Assembly: GCF_000521785.1 (NCBI RefSeq)
Contig: NZ_JALZ01000001.1
Span: 1-64,000, forward strand
DNA: 64,000 bases
Direction: 5' to 3'
Source of the DNA: Roseivivax halodurans JCM 10272
Lineage (GTDB): Bacteria; Pseudomonadota; Alphaproteobacteria; Rhodobacterales; Rhodobacteraceae
The notes under the pieces are model-generated. The model did not search any database, had not been told where the DNA came from, and saw only the letters and a list, made by a program, of their open reading frames with translations. Positions 1-8,700 of the stretch are shown in pieces (positions within the stretch are counted from its first letter, which is position 1; each line of letters begins with the position of its first letter). The position numbers were made by a program, and so were the translations under genes.

Positions 1-540
1 GCGGGATGCGAGGAAGGCACCGCGATCGTGCATCAGGACGGGGGCGAGCTGTCGCTCGGCCTCCTGCCCTACCCGGACGACTTTCCCGGAAACGCGACCG
101 GCACGCTTCTCGGCGGCTCGGCGGTGCAGATCTTCGTGGGCGATTACGGCGACACCGACCTGGTGGTGATCGATCCCGAGACCGAGCCCTATTTCAGCCG
201 CGTGGAATTCCCGTTCCGCCATGTCGACTTCGTGCTCGACCCGGCGAAGCCGCAATACGCCTATGTCCTGACCGAGGACGGCACGCTGCACCGGCTCAAC
301 ATCCTCAGCCTCGAGCGCTCGTCGCGGGCCTCCGCCACCGCGCACTATTCGATGGACGGCCACTGGCGCGACCCGCGCCCCCGGCTTGCGGTCGCCGGAG
401 ACGAGATCGTGCTGACCGACCCGAACGAAGGCCTCGTGCGCGTCATCGACAGCGAGAGCCTCGAAGAGCTGCGCAGCATCGAGGTCGAGGGCACGCCCTA
501 CAACGTGCTCGCGGTTGGCGGCAGCGGGCTCGTTCACTGA
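1..540 (+). CDS. C-terminal part of a secreted beta-propeller protein, AztD-like (truncated by window edge)
   Basis: The reading frame is open from base 1 and ends at 540, so only the last 179 residues or so are visible. The sequence has repeated short beta-type segments (DTDLVVIDPETEPYF, YAYVLTEDGTLHRL, DEIVLTDPNEGLVRVID) typical of a seven-bladed propeller, and opens with GCEEGTAIV. This resembles AztD, the periplasmic zinc metallochaperone of Paracoccus-type AztABCD systems, but the diagnostic N-terminal histidine-rich region is outside the window. A generic propeller lipoprotein or surface protein is the alternative. A strong inverted repeat follows the gene. The coding status is fairly certain; the family name is tentative. 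Confidence 0.5.
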   Translation, partial: AGCEEGTAIVHQDGGELSLGLLPYPDDFPGNATGTLLGGSAVQIFVGDYGDTDLVVIDPETEPYFSRVEFPFRHVDFVLDPAKPQYAYVLTEDGTLHRLNILSLERSSRASATAHYSMDGHWRDPRPRLAVAGDEIVLTDPNEGLVRVIDSESLEELRSIEVEGTPYNVLAVGGSGLVH

Positions 541-594
541 TCGAAAAAGCCCGGCGCCGAATGCACCACTGGGCTGCGGTTGACCTGTGAGCCC

Positions 595-626
595 CATCGG
601 CGCGCCCCCTCCCGGGCGCGCCGATG
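595..626. terminator. Strong hairpin after the truncated propeller gene
   Basis: CATCGGCGCGCC (595-606) and GGCGCGCCGATG (615-626) are perfect 12-bp inverted arms with an 8-nt loop. There is no T-tract on either side, so this is a terminator-like or transcript-stabilising hairpin rather than a canonical intrinsic terminator. Confidence 0.5.
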
Positions 627-772
627 AGACTGAAGCGGAGCTGCTATGGCGCTCTGTGCTGTCCCGGTGCGGGCCGGATCACCCCTGGACGGCCGCGGCA
701 TCTCGCTTTCCCGAAAGATCCTGCGACGTTAACGCGCTTTTGGCTTTGGCGCGTCGGGTGTATAGGTGTCGC

Positions 773-1126
773 ATGCTTCGCCACCCCGCCCGCACGTTCA
801 CAGCTATCTTCGCCGCGCTCGTTCTTGCGGCGCTTACTGCCGTGTCCGCGCATGAAATGGCACCGGACCGTGAGGCATTGGAGCGGCAGGCCGCCCTGCA
901 AGCCATGGGCGCATCCCTCGAGGAATTCTGCGGTCTCACGGAAGGCGGTCACGAGCATCACTGTCCGTTCTGTCACAAGCTCCCCGACGCACCCCGCATT
1001 GGGGCACCTGACAATGGCGCTCGCATTACCCGTGTCATCGAACATCGGGTGGGGCGCGATCTCGTGGTCGGGCCGCAGGATGTTCGGGCTCATGCCTCTC
1101 CACGCGCGCCGCCGCGCACAGTCTGA
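773..1126 (+). CDS. DUF2946-like small exported protein
   Basis: The protein has 117 residues. I chose the start at 773 because it is followed directly by a signal-peptide-like hydrophobic segment (TFTAIFAALVLAALTAVSA); the open frame extends upstream but that part looks non-coding. The mature part is short and has a HEHHCPFCHKLPD stretch with a CPxC pair next to histidines, as in DUF2946 proteins that sit beside copper genes. It likely acts in the periplasm, possibly in metal handling, which is inferred from the motif and from the copper genes immediately downstream. Biochemical function is unknown. Confidence 0.6.
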   Translation: MLRHPARTFTAIFAALVLAALTAVSAHEMAPDREALERQAALQAMGASLEEFCGLTEGGHEHHCPFCHKLPDAPRIGAPDNGARITRVIEHRVGRDLVVGPQDVRAHASPRAPPRTV

Positions 1127-1218
1127 TCTCTGACATCTTCGTCCGCTTCGCATTGACCGGAGCGGAATTTCCCGGACGCCGCCACTCGCGCGCGTGTCCG
1201 TTCCCGATGGAGACAGAC

Positions 1219-2190
1219 ATGTTCACCAAGACCACCCTGACCGCTGCAGCGGCTCTTTTCGTGCTGTCCGGCACAGCCTTCGCCCATGCCACCCTCGAGC
1301 AGAAAGAGGCCGCGATCGGCGCCACAACCAAGGTCACCCTGCGCGTCCCGCATGGCTGCAACGGCGAGGCCACCAATGCCGTGCGTATCCAGATTCCTGA
1401 GGGCTTCTACGCTGTGAAGCCGATGCCCAAGGCCGGCTGGGACCTCTCTACCGAGACTGGCACCTACGAGACGCCGTACGACAACCACGGAACCGAGGTG
1501 ACCGAAGGCGTACGCGCCGTGACCTGGTCCGGCGGAGACCTGCCGGACGGCCACTACGACGAGTTCACGATCCGCGGCTCTGTCGGCCCGCAGCTTTCCG
1601 CGGACGAGGCTCTCTACTTTCCTTCCGTCCAGTCCTGCTCGAACGGCATGGCGGACTGGACCGATACGAGCGGCTCCCATGACGTGCCGAATCCGGCGCC
1701 GTCACTCACCCTCGTGGCCGGAGATAGCGCGCATGCGCATGGCCACGGGGACGCCGGCATGACGACTGGCGCGGCCGTCACGCTCGGCGACCTCGAGATC
1801 GCGGGGCCTTTCGCCCGGGCCACGCTGCCGAACCAGCCCGTCGCCGGTGGCTTCATGACCGTCACAAATACCGGAGAAACGGACGACACGCTCATCGCCG
1901 CGAGCTCTCCGGCCGCGGGACGTATGGAGGTCCACGAGATGGCGATGGACGGCGATGTCATGCGGATGCGCGAGCTGGAGGACGGACTTCCGATCCCCGC
2001 CGGCGAGACCGTGTCGCTCGAGCCCGGCGGCTATCACGTCATGTTCATGGATCTCTCCGGACCCTTGGCCGAAGGCGACACTGCCGAGGTCACTCTGACC
2101 TTCGAGAAAGCCGGCGAGGTGACGGTGACCATGCCAGTTGTGGCGCGTGATGCCGCCGGGATGGATCACGCCGATCACGGGAGCCACTGA
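1219..2190 (+). CDS. YcnI (DUF1775)-PCuAC fusion, periplasmic copper chaperone
   Basis: The protein has 323 residues. The start at 1219 is preceded by GGAGA and gives a clean signal peptide ending ...GTAFA, so that the mature protein begins with His (HATLE). In YcnI-type proteins the exposed N-terminal His is part of the copper site. Residues about 22-165 are the DUF1775/YcnI domain. After a His-rich linker (HAHGHGD), residues about 200-310 form a PCuAC (DUF461) domain with the metal motif HEM...MRM...HVMFM. The tail is again His-rich. It probably binds Cu in the periplasm and passes it to cytochrome oxidase assembly, a role supported by the SCO gene whose start overlaps this stop codon by one base. 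Confidence 0.88.
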   Translation: MFTKTTLTAAAALFVLSGTAFAHATLEQKEAAIGATTKVTLRVPHGCNGEATNAVRIQIPEGFYAVKPMPKAGWDLSTETGTYETPYDNHGTEVTEGVRAVTWSGGDLPDGHYDEFTIRGSVGPQLSADEALYFPSVQSCSNGMADWTDTSGSHDVPNPAPSLTLVAGDSAHAHGHGDAGMTTGAAVTLGDLEIAGPFARATLPNQPVAGGFMTVTNTGETDDTLIAASSPAAGRMEVHEMAMDGDVMRMRELEDGLPIPAGETVSLEPGGYHVMFMDLSGPLAEGDTAEVTLTFEKAGEVTVTMPVVARDAAGMDHADHGSH

Positions 2191-2789
2191 TGTCCACGCT
2201 GCGCAAGGTAGCCTTCGCGGCATGGGGCGTTCTGGCCGTGCTGGCCCTGTCCCTCGGAGCCTGGGTCTACATCCTCGAGCCGCGCCTGAACCGCAGCGTC
2301 GCCGACACGCTCGGCCAGGGCGACTATGAGCTTGTCACCACTGACGGCGGCACCTTCACGGAGGACACGCTGGAAGGCGCGCCCTCGGCGGTATTCTTCG
2401 GCTTTGCCCATTGCCCCGAGGTCTGCCCGACGACACTCGGCGATATCGGCGTCTGGCAGGAGATGCTGGCCGGGGAGGGCAAGGGCCCGATCCGCGCCTT
2501 TTTCGTCACGGTGGACCCGGAGCGAGACACGCCCGAGATGCTGGGCGACTACGTCTCCTGGGCAGAGGGCGTGACGGGCGTGTCGGGCTCTCGCGAGGAG
2601 ATCGACAAGGCGATCAGCGCCTTCCGCATCTACGCCCGGAAGGTGCCGCTCGATGAGGGAGGCTACACCATGGACCACTCGGCCATGGTGCTGCTCTTCG
2701 ACGAGCACGGCCGCTTCTTCCAGCCGGTCAGCTACCAGGAAGACCCCAAGAAGGCGGTCGGCAAGATCCGGCGCCTGCTCGCGGGCTGA
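2190..2789 (+). CDS. SCO1/SenC-family copper metallochaperone
   Basis: The protein has 199 residues: an N-terminal membrane anchor (about 7-27) and a thioredoxin-fold periplasmic domain. The copper ligands are visible: CPEVCP with Cys75 and Cys79, and His163 in YTMDHSAM. Members of the family deliver or reduce Cu for the CuA centre of cytochrome c oxidase. The start codon overlaps the stop of the YcnI-PCuAC gene (TGATG), so the two are almost certainly co-translated. Length and motifs are normal for the family. Confidence 0.9.
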   Translation: MSTLRKVAFAAWGVLAVLALSLGAWVYILEPRLNRSVADTLGQGDYELVTTDGGTFTEDTLEGAPSAVFFGFAHCPEVCPTTLGDIGVWQEMLAGEGKGPIRAFFVTVDPERDTPEMLGDYVSWAEGVTGVSGSREEIDKAISAFRIYARKVPLDEGGYTMDHSAMVLLFDEHGRFFQPVSYQEDPKKAVGKIRRLLAG

Positions 2790-2809
2790 CATCTTCTACG
2801 CAATGATCA

Positions 2810-2834
2810 CCGCTCCGGAGCGTGTCCGGAGCGG
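2810..2834. terminator. Hairpin after the SCO gene
   Basis: CCGCTCCGGA (2810-2819) and TCCGGAGCGG (2825-2834) form a perfect 10-bp stem with a 5-nt loop just after the SCO stop codon. It lacks a T-tract. It may end or attenuate the copper transcript before the PepSY gene. Confidence 0.5.
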
Positions 2835-2864
2835 CCTTCACAGACATTCAACGGACCCTGGGAC

Positions 2865-4214
2865 ATGGCACAGGCATCTTCGCGGACAGGCACGTCCGCG
2901 CTCTATCGCGCCGTCTGGCGCTGGCACTTCTACGCGGGGCTCATCATCCTGCCCTTCGTCATCCTCATCGCGATCACCGGCGCGATCTACCTCTTCAAGG
3001 ACGAGTACACGCTCGCAGCGCAGTCGGATCTGCGCATCGTCACGGCGGAGGAGACGGCCCCCCTCGCACCTTCGGCAATCACGGGTGCGGCGCTCGCGGC
3101 GCATCCCGGCACCCTCAAGTCCTACACGCCGGCCACCGGGCCGGATCGCTCGGCGGAGGTGAAGATCACCGATGCGGAGGGCGCGACCGACATCGTCTTC
3201 GTGAACCCCTACAATGCCACGGTCCTCGGCACCGCGTGGGATGCGGGCGCGTCGGGCTCACCCGCGATGCACGTCGTGCGGAAGCTGCATTCGCTCGAAT
3301 ATGTGGGCTGGTGGGGCAACCGGATCATCGAGGCGGTCGCGGGGTGGATGGTGCTGCTCGTCGCGACCGGCATCTACCTCTGGTGGCCGCGCGGCCGGAA
3401 CGTGGGTATCGCCCGACCCCGCAAGACGTCCGGCCGGCCGTGGTGGCGCGACATCCACGCGGTCACGGGCATCTACACCGCGGGCTTCATCGTCTTCCTT
3501 GCACTCACCGGGCTGCCCTGGTCGGGCATCTGGGGGGCGAAGTTCTACGAGCTCTCCTATGCGGCGGGCATCGGCATGCCGGACGGCTACTGGTCGGACT
3601 ACCCGACCTCCACCGTGCCGACGGGCGAGGCGCTCGACCGCAGCCCCTGGATCCTCGAGAAACAGCCGATGCCGGTGTCCGGCGCCTCCGAGGGGGTTCC
3701 GGCGGCCATCGACACGGTCGTCGCGAATGTCGAGGCGGCGGGCATCCATCCCGGTTACGCGCTCAACATGCCGTCCGGGCCGGAGGGCGTCTTCACCGCC
3801 TCCGTATACCCCCACGACATCAGCCGGGAGAGGGTGATCCATCTCGACCAGTATACCGGCGAGATCCTCTTCGACATGGGCGTGGACGAGCTCGGCGCGC
3901 TCGGCTGGGCCGCGGAATGGGGCATCGGCATTCACATGGGCCAGGCCTTCGGAGTGGTGAACCAGATCGTGCTGGCGCTTGCCTGCGCGGCGATGGTGCT
4001 GATGTCGGTCTCGGCCGTGGTGATGTGGTGGAAGCGACGCCCGGCGGGCGGCCTCGGCGCGCCGACGCTGCCCACCGACTGGCGCATCCCGCGCGGCATC
4101 CTCGTGATCGCGGTCGCGGCGGGGATATTCTTTCCGCTCGTCGGCCTGCCGCTGATCGTCGTCGCCGCGATCGAACTGTTGCTGCTCGGCGCAGGCCGGA
4201 TGCGCTCCGCGTAA
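2865..4214 (+). CDS. PepSY-associated transmembrane protein
   Basis: The protein has 449 residues and at least four membrane helices: about 16-42, 140-170, 205-225 and a C-terminal pair (about 365-395 and 405-445). The N-terminal WRWHFYAGLIILPF and the central VRKLHSLEYVGWWGNRIIE segment are typical of the PepSY_TM family, with conserved histidines in the helices. Relatives are inner-membrane proteins linked to iron or copper/flavin electron transfer in metal-uptake contexts; the precise reaction is not established. It follows the copper genes by 75 bp with a hairpin between, so co-regulation is plausible. The start has an adequate GGGAC upstream. Confidence 0.8.
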   Translation: MAQASSRTGTSALYRAVWRWHFYAGLIILPFVILIAITGAIYLFKDEYTLAAQSDLRIVTAEETAPLAPSAITGAALAAHPGTLKSYTPATGPDRSAEVKITDAEGATDIVFVNPYNATVLGTAWDAGASGSPAMHVVRKLHSLEYVGWWGNRIIEAVAGWMVLLVATGIYLWWPRGRNVGIARPRKTSGRPWWRDIHAVTGIYTAGFIVFLALTGLPWSGIWGAKFYELSYAAGIGMPDGYWSDYPTSTVPTGEALDRSPWILEKQPMPVSGASEGVPAAIDTVVANVEAAGIHPGYALNMPSGPEGVFTASVYPHDISRERVIHLDQYTGEILFDMGVDELGALGWAAEWGIGIHMGQAFGVVNQIVLALACAAMVLMSVSAVVMWWKRRPAGGLGAPTLPTDWRIPRGILVIAVAAGIFFPLVGLPLIVVAAIELLLLGAGRMRSA

Positions 4215-4223
4215 GCAGACGGC

Positions 4224-4257
4224 ACCCGGAGCGGCATGCTGACGCGCCGCTCCGGGT
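4224..4257. terminator. Hairpin after the PepSY gene
   Basis: ACCCGGAGCGGC (4224-4235) and GCCGCTCCGGGT (4246-4257) are perfect 12-bp arms around a 10-nt loop, 10 bp after the stop codon. There is no T-tract. It is placed where a terminator is expected. Confidence 0.55.
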
Positions 4258-4464
4258 CCGCGCGGTCCCGCCGGGAATCTGCCCGGGTGCAGCAGGCGGC
4301 CCTCATGATACCGTGAACGTCACGCTTTGCGCCGCCAAACATGTGGCGCCCAATCCTCGCGAGATGCACTAAGTCGATCCGAGGGGCGACCCGTATGAGG
4401 CAGGCCGGTCGGAGCGGGCCGGTTGCGTCTCCGGCGGTCGTCCAGCCATCCACGGAGGGCCCAC

Positions 4465-5400
4465 ATGGACGCCCAGGCGCGGCAACAGACGTTTCGCGAC
4501 ACCGTCGTGACCCACGGCGTGGTCAGCGCGAAACCCGAGGATCTCCTGCGCGGCAGCGGCTGGCGCGTGCCGGTCGCCATCGTTCGCGAGGCGGCTTTGC
4601 GCCTCTGGAGCGACGATGCGTTCGGCCTCGCAGGCAACGTGGCCTTCCGCGCGCTGCTTGCGCTGTTCCCGTTCCTGATCTTCACCAGCGCGCTCACCGC
4701 ATTCATCGGGGATCGGACGATGGCCGACGATCTCATCGCGTTTCTCCTCGCGATCGTTCCGACGGCTCTGGTCGGACCGATCGTCGCCGAGGTCCAGCAG
4801 GTCATGACCGTGCAGCGGGGCGGCGTGCTCAGCATCGGTATCCTGCTCACCATCTGGTTCGCCGTCGGCGGCGTCGACGGTGTCCGCGTCGGTCTGAACC
4901 GCGCCTACGGCATCAGGGAAACCCGGTCGGCACTGGTCATGTACGCCACCGAGGTCGTGGTCGTCATTCTCGCCAGCATGGTCCTGGTTCTGGTGGGATA
5001 CCTGCTTGTCCTGGCGCCCCGCGCCGGATCCTGGCTGCACGTCATCATGCCGGGATTCGATCCGGCATCGGTGACCGTCGGGCTTGTCCGGTATCCGACG
5101 GCAGGGTTCATCCTGATCGCCGCCCTCTTCGCGGCGCATGTTTTCCTGCCGGCCCGGCGCACCCGCTTCTCGAGCATCTGGCCCGGCGTCGTGTTCACGG
5201 TCGCCGCATGGACGCTCCTGACGGCGATATTCTCCTTCTATCTCTCGAACATCGCCGATTACCAAAGCTACTATGCCGGACTGGCCGGCATCATCGCGGC
5301 CCTCTACTTCATGTATCTCGCCGCCCTCGTCCTGATCTTCGGAGGCGAACTCAACCGGGCCATCCGAATCCGCCGCCTCGCGAGAATACTGCGGACATGA
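4465..5400 (+). CDS. YihY/virulence factor BrkB family membrane protein
   Basis: The protein has 311 residues. I chose the ATG at 4465 because GGAGG lies 7 bp upstream; an in-frame ATG at 4423 lacks this. After a soluble N-terminus of about 45 residues come six hydrophobic segments, with the family hallmark of a GNVAFRALLALFPFLIF segment in the first helix and GVVFTVAAWTLLTAIFSFYL near the end. YihY/BrkB proteins are polytopic inner-membrane proteins with no firmly established substrate (once misassigned as RNase BN). No partner gene is adjacent. Confidence 0.85.
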   Translation: MDAQARQQTFRDTVVTHGVVSAKPEDLLRGSGWRVPVAIVREAALRLWSDDAFGLAGNVAFRALLALFPFLIFTSALTAFIGDRTMADDLIAFLLAIVPTALVGPIVAEVQQVMTVQRGGVLSIGILLTIWFAVGGVDGVRVGLNRAYGIRETRSALVMYATEVVVVILASMVLVLVGYLLVLAPRAGSWLHVIMPGFDPASVTVGLVRYPTAGFILIAALFAAHVFLPARRTRFSSIWPGVVFTVAAWTLLTAIFSFYLSNIADYQSYYAGLAGIIAALYFMYLAALVLIFGGELNRAIRIRRLARILRT

Positions 5401-5643
5401 CATGATGGCCCCGCCGGCCATGACGGCCGCACTCCTGTGGCCGGAAAGCGCGCGCAGGACCGCGACACAGAATGATCGGTGACGGAACTCATTGCATTTG
5501 CGCGGTCGGACGTCCATGTGTGTCGGGCTTACGTCTTTGTCTCGACCCTCTGTCTCCGCACCGCCGGCCTCAGTTGACTGATCGAAACTGGCACGGCCGA
5601 AGCTGTCGCATCCTGCGGGCAGCACATCATCTGGAGGCACAAC

Positions 5644-5850
5644 ATGGCCACTGGCACCGTAAAATGGTTCAATTCCACCAAAGGCTTCGGCTTCATCGAG
5701 CCGGAATCGGGTGGCAAGGACGTCTTCGTCCACATCTCCGCCGTCGAGCGTTCCGGCCTGTCCGAACTCAAGGACAACCAGAAGGTTACCTTTGAGATCG
5801 AAAACGGCCGCGACGGCCGTCAGTCCGCGATCAACCTCGAACTCGCGTGA
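5644..5850 (+). CDS. CspA-family cold-shock domain protein
   Basis: The protein has 68 residues, a single OB-fold cold-shock domain. The nucleic-acid binding motifs are intact: KGFGFIE (RNP1) and VFVHIS (RNP2), with the usual TGTVKWFN start. It binds single-stranded RNA/DNA and acts as an RNA chaperone in the cytoplasm. GGAG is positioned 7 bp before the start. The 243-bp gap upstream is long enough for the structured 5' leader common in csp genes, but no defined element is evident. Confidence 0.93.
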   Translation: MATGTVKWFNSTKGFGFIEPESGGKDVFVHISAVERSGLSELKDNQKVTFEIENGRDGRQSAINLELA

Positions 5851-5972
5851 TTTTTCGCGTGTCGCCGGCGTCACGCCGCGCGGCACGCGACTTGGAATGC
5901 CGGAGCGCGGGGATCCGCGCTTCGGCCCGCGTGTCGTTCCGCACGGCAGACGAGACCAGCCGAGGTGCCTGA

Positions 5973-6182
5973 ATGAGTTCGAAGAAATCCGCGCCCGGAC
6001 CGTCGAAATCGGAGACTCGCGCCGAGCAGACGACGGCGATCGCAAACGAGATCATCGGCCGGGAAACCAGCGAGCGCGCCGAGAAGACCGAGCGCCTTCG
6101 GGCCGCACGGCTCGAGCGCGACGCAAAAGCGCCGGAGACCACGCCCCGGCGCAAGACCAAAAAATCCCAAGAGAAGACCTGA
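5973..6182 (+). CDS. Small basic hypothetical protein
   Basis: The protein has 69 residues and is rich in Lys, Arg, Glu and Thr. It has no hydrophobic segment and a Lys-rich tail (RRKTKKSQEKT). GAGG lies 7 bp before the ATG. The charged, low-complexity composition suggests an intrinsically disordered or nucleic-acid-associated protein, but no family is recognised. It stands alone between the cold-shock gene and a convergent efflux gene. A further short protein at 9171-9401 ends in a similar Lys-Ser-Gln-Lys-rich tail; the relationship is not demonstrated. Confidence 0.5.
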   Translation: MSSKKSAPGPSKSETRAEQTTAIANEIIGRETSERAEKTERLRAARLERDAKAPETTPRRKTKKSQEKT

Positions 6183-6297
6183 CCGCCTTCGCGGCAGCGA
6201 TCCGGTGTCCTAGCTGGAGCGCCGACCGCAGTCGGAAGCGCACCGGTGAGGCAACTCGGCTCGCCGGGAGCGGATCGCCCGGTGCCCGCGGCCTGCC

Positions 6298-6726
6298 TCA
6301 TGCAACCTGCTCGGTGCGTTGCGGCGGAAACAGGATGTCGTAGCCCCAGGTGAACACGAAGGCATAGGCCATGTAGAAGGCCGCGAACGACAGCTCCATC
6401 ACCAGGACGGTGAGGAGCGAGGCGTCGAGCCACCAGGCGAAGATCGGCAGCAGGAGCACGAGCAGCGTCGCTTCGAAGAGAACCGCATGAACGATCCGAA
6501 GCGGGAGCGTCTTGCGGACATCGCCCCGACGCCAGCGCAGGGCGTGATCGAACCCCAGATTGAAGATGTAGTTCCAGACTGTCGCCGCGGTGGCGCCGAG
6601 CACCACCAGCACGCCCATCTCTTCCATGGAATGGTCGAACACCCAAGCGAAGAGGGGCGTGACGATCAGAATTCCGATAAGCTCGAAGCTCACGGCCTGG
6701 CGGATACGGTCTGCAGTGCTGCGCAT
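6298..6726 (-). CDS. PACE family antimicrobial efflux transporter
   Basis: The protein has 142 residues and four membrane helices arranged as two repeated transmembrane-pair (BTP) domains. The first repeat has R..QAVSFE with Glu15, which corresponds to the proton-coupling glutamate of AceI, and a WNYIFNLGFD motif; the second repeats this with LRIVHAVLFE. Members are proton-driven exporters of chlorhexidine, acriflavine and related cations or short diamines in the inner membrane. The start at 6726 places Glu at the family position; the upstream in-frame extension is not supported. It is transcribed toward the small gene at 5973-6182. Confidence 0.88.
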   Translation of the reverse strand: MRSTADRIRQAVSFELIGILIVTPLFAWVFDHSMEEMGVLVVLGATAATVWNYIFNLGFDHALRWRRGDVRKTLPLRIVHAVLFEATLLVLLLPIFAWWLDASLLTVLVMELSFAAFYMAYAFVFTWGYDILFPPQRTEQVA

Positions 6727-6829
6727 GGGAAGGCTCCGATTTGCTGTTCGGGCCGTCCCGCGTGGTGACCGTGTGGCCGGGCGAGGTCGTCCTCGCCTGC
6801 TGCGATGATAAGTTTCGCGCGCCGGCTTT

Positions 6830-7903
6830 TCAACCGGCAGAGCGGTCCTCCGCCCCGTGCAGCAGCAGCCCGATGATGTCCGACCGCGTGAGGATGCCGA
6901 CAAGCCGGCCGTCGCGAGTCACCGGAACGACCTCGCTTCCCTGCGCCGCCAACCGCCCCAGAAGCGCACCGACGGGCAGATCGTGAGCGACGGCGCGTGC
7001 GGCCGGGCGCATGACCTCCGACACAGTACGGTGCCGCGAGGGCCGCGCAGCCGCGTCGAGGAGATCCGACTGGAGCACCAGGCCCTGCAGGATCATGCCC
7101 TCGTCGACGACGGGAAGGCTCTTGATGGCATGGCTGCGGAAGAGCCGCGCGGCTTCCGCAATCGCCGTGCCGGGCCGCACCGTGATCAGGCCGGTGGTCA
7201 TAATGTCGGCGCAGCTCGTGCCGTCGAACCGATGCCGGGCCGCCTCGGCCTCGGCGGCGGCCAGCACCCAGCCGAGATCAGCGACGCCCATATTGGCCGA
7301 CTGGTTGAAGCGTCCGAGCAAGGCTTCGAGCTGCGCGGTCGACATCCCGAGCCGCGGTTCGGGCTCGCCGGTGCCCTCTTCATCCGGTTGGCGGAAGGGA
7401 TAAACCCGCCCGGTGCTCTTGTTGTAGGCGATGGCGGCGAGCACGAGCACGGCCGTTGTCAGACCGACCGGCATCACGGCCAGCAGCGGCCCCGTCTCCA
7501 GAGCGGCGTCCGGGTCGAGGGCGGTGAGCAGGGCCACTGCGCCTCCCGGCGGATGCAGCGCCCGGACGAGCATCATCGCAGCGATCGCCGCGCCGACGGC
7601 GACGCCTGCCGACCAGGGGGCGGGCACGATCCGGACGGCGAGCAGAGCGACGAGCGCCGCCGTGACGTTCCCGGCGATGGCCGACCACGGCTGGGCGAGC
7701 GGCGAGTTCGGCACGCAGAAGACCAGCACCGCCGTCGCCCCGAGGGGGGCGACCAGATAGAGATGCGGGGCTCCGAGCGAGCTGCCGACCCGCACCACCA
7801 ATGCGCAGAGGCTGATCCCGACCAGCGCGCCGATGCCGGCCCGGAGCTGCTCGCGCCCCCCGGCCGCGGGCAAAGCCGGACAGAGATGATGCCACGCTTT
7901 CAT
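6830..7903 (-). CDS. HPP-family membrane protein with two C-terminal CBS domains
   Basis: The protein has 357 residues. About residues 20-175 hold four to five membrane helices with the diagnostic RALHPPGGAVALL (HPP) motif. About residues 225-350 are a tandem CBS pair (DIMTTGLITVRPG ... VVDEGMILQGLVLQSDLL and SEVMRP ... VPVTRDGRLVGILTRSDIIGLL). HPP proteins are implicated in nitrite transport in plastids and cyanobacteria; CBS pairs bind adenosyl nucleotides and would gate activity by energy state. I chose the ATG at 7903; an alternative in-frame ATG at 7951 has no better ribosome site. Substrate here is unknown. Confidence 0.85.
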   Translation of the reverse strand: MKAWHHLCPALPAAGGREQLRAGIGALVGISLCALVVRVGSSLGAPHLYLVAPLGATAVLVFCVPNSPLAQPWSAIAGNVTAALVALLAVRIVPAPWSAGVAVGAAIAAMMLVRALHPPGGAVALLTALDPDAALETGPLLAVMPVGLTTAVLVLAAIAYNKSTGRVYPFRQPDEEGTGEPEPRLGMSTAQLEALLGRFNQSANMGVADLGWVLAAAEAEAARHRFDGTSCADIMTTGLITVRPGTAIAEAARLFRSHAIKSLPVVDEGMILQGLVLQSDLLDAAARPSRHRTVSEVMRPAARAVAHDLPVGALLGRLAAQGSEVVPVTRDGRLVGILTRSDIIGLLLHGAEDRSAG

Positions 7904-8441
7904 CCGAAGGGCCTTTCGTCCTGTACTGAAACCAGTCGACGGGTATCCCATGCCCCAGACGCCGGGACGAGGTGAACGGTCATACGCGCAGAAAAGGACA
8001 GGATTTCCGGGCCCTCCCGTAGTCCTGGGCCGGGATTTTGCGTCATGCGCCGAAACGGAAACAGCCGGTCGCCCGGACTCCCCATGCATTCGGCGCAGAT
8101 GGATCGCCGCAGCGCGACGAGAATCATCCGAGGTTGCATCTCGGTCGAGACCCGCGCAGGTGCATGCGGCGGGGCTTGCCGATGTCCGCGAGGGTCCGCT
8201 GGTCAGCGATCCGAAACGCCCGCCTTTCTCGGAGACACCACGAACCTCTTCGGGCGCGCCATCCGCCTATCCCTTGGGATAGGTCAGACATGCGTTCGTT
8301 CCGGTAGTTTATCCTCGGGCGCAGTTCGTCCGGCAGGGGATCTCGCGTATCAAGGTCCCAAGGCGGAACCGCTGGGATCGTTCCAGCGCACCGCCCGAGA
8401 CACCTGATGCTCCGACCACGAGCACGACGAGGAGAGATGCG
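7904..8441. other. Intergenic region without a supported gene
   Basis: This 538-bp stretch separates the minus-strand HPP gene from a tiny plus-strand gene. Open frames here have no ribosome-binding site, no recognisable protein character and mutually overlap. It probably holds the promoters of both flanking genes; I see no clear operator. Confidence 0.4.
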
Positions 8442-8573
8442 ATGAGCCGCACAGAGTTTGCTTCGGAAATGCGCGACAAGAAGCGGGATCAAGCGCGTGG
8501 CCATCTCATCGAGACGCTCGTGGGTTTTGGCTTTATCATCTGGGTGGCTGCGAAGTTCGCGGCCGGTCTCTGA
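8442..8573 (+). CDS. Tiny single-helix membrane protein (43 residues)
   Basis: ATG at 8442 is preceded by GGAGA with a 6-bp gap. The product begins MSRTEFASEMRDKKRDQAR and continues as a hydrophobic helix (TLVGFGFIIWVAAKFAAGL) to the stop. The charged head and single helix are typical of small regulatory membrane proteins. No family is recognised. Its reality rests on the ribosome site and the amphipathic layout alone. Confidence 0.5.
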   Translation: MSRTEFASEMRDKKRDQARGHLIETLVGFGFIIWVAAKFAAGL

Positions 8574-8700
8574 CACTTCGGATTTCCTCGGGCATCTCAG
8601 GGGCGCTATGGTCGGACGCGAGCTTCGCCGCTTCCGCGACTGAAAAATGCGTGAACCCCCGGGACGGCCAAGGTGTTGCCACGATGAGGTGGTATAAAGA

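Noticed and set aside
729-744. TTAACGCGCTTTTGGC as a CtrA box
   Set aside because: The second half does not match, it lacks the shared CCTT, and the neighbouring gene is not flagellar.
4369-6045. 558-codon minus-strand open frame opposite the YihY and cold-shock genes
   Set aside because: Antisense shadow of two well-supported genes.
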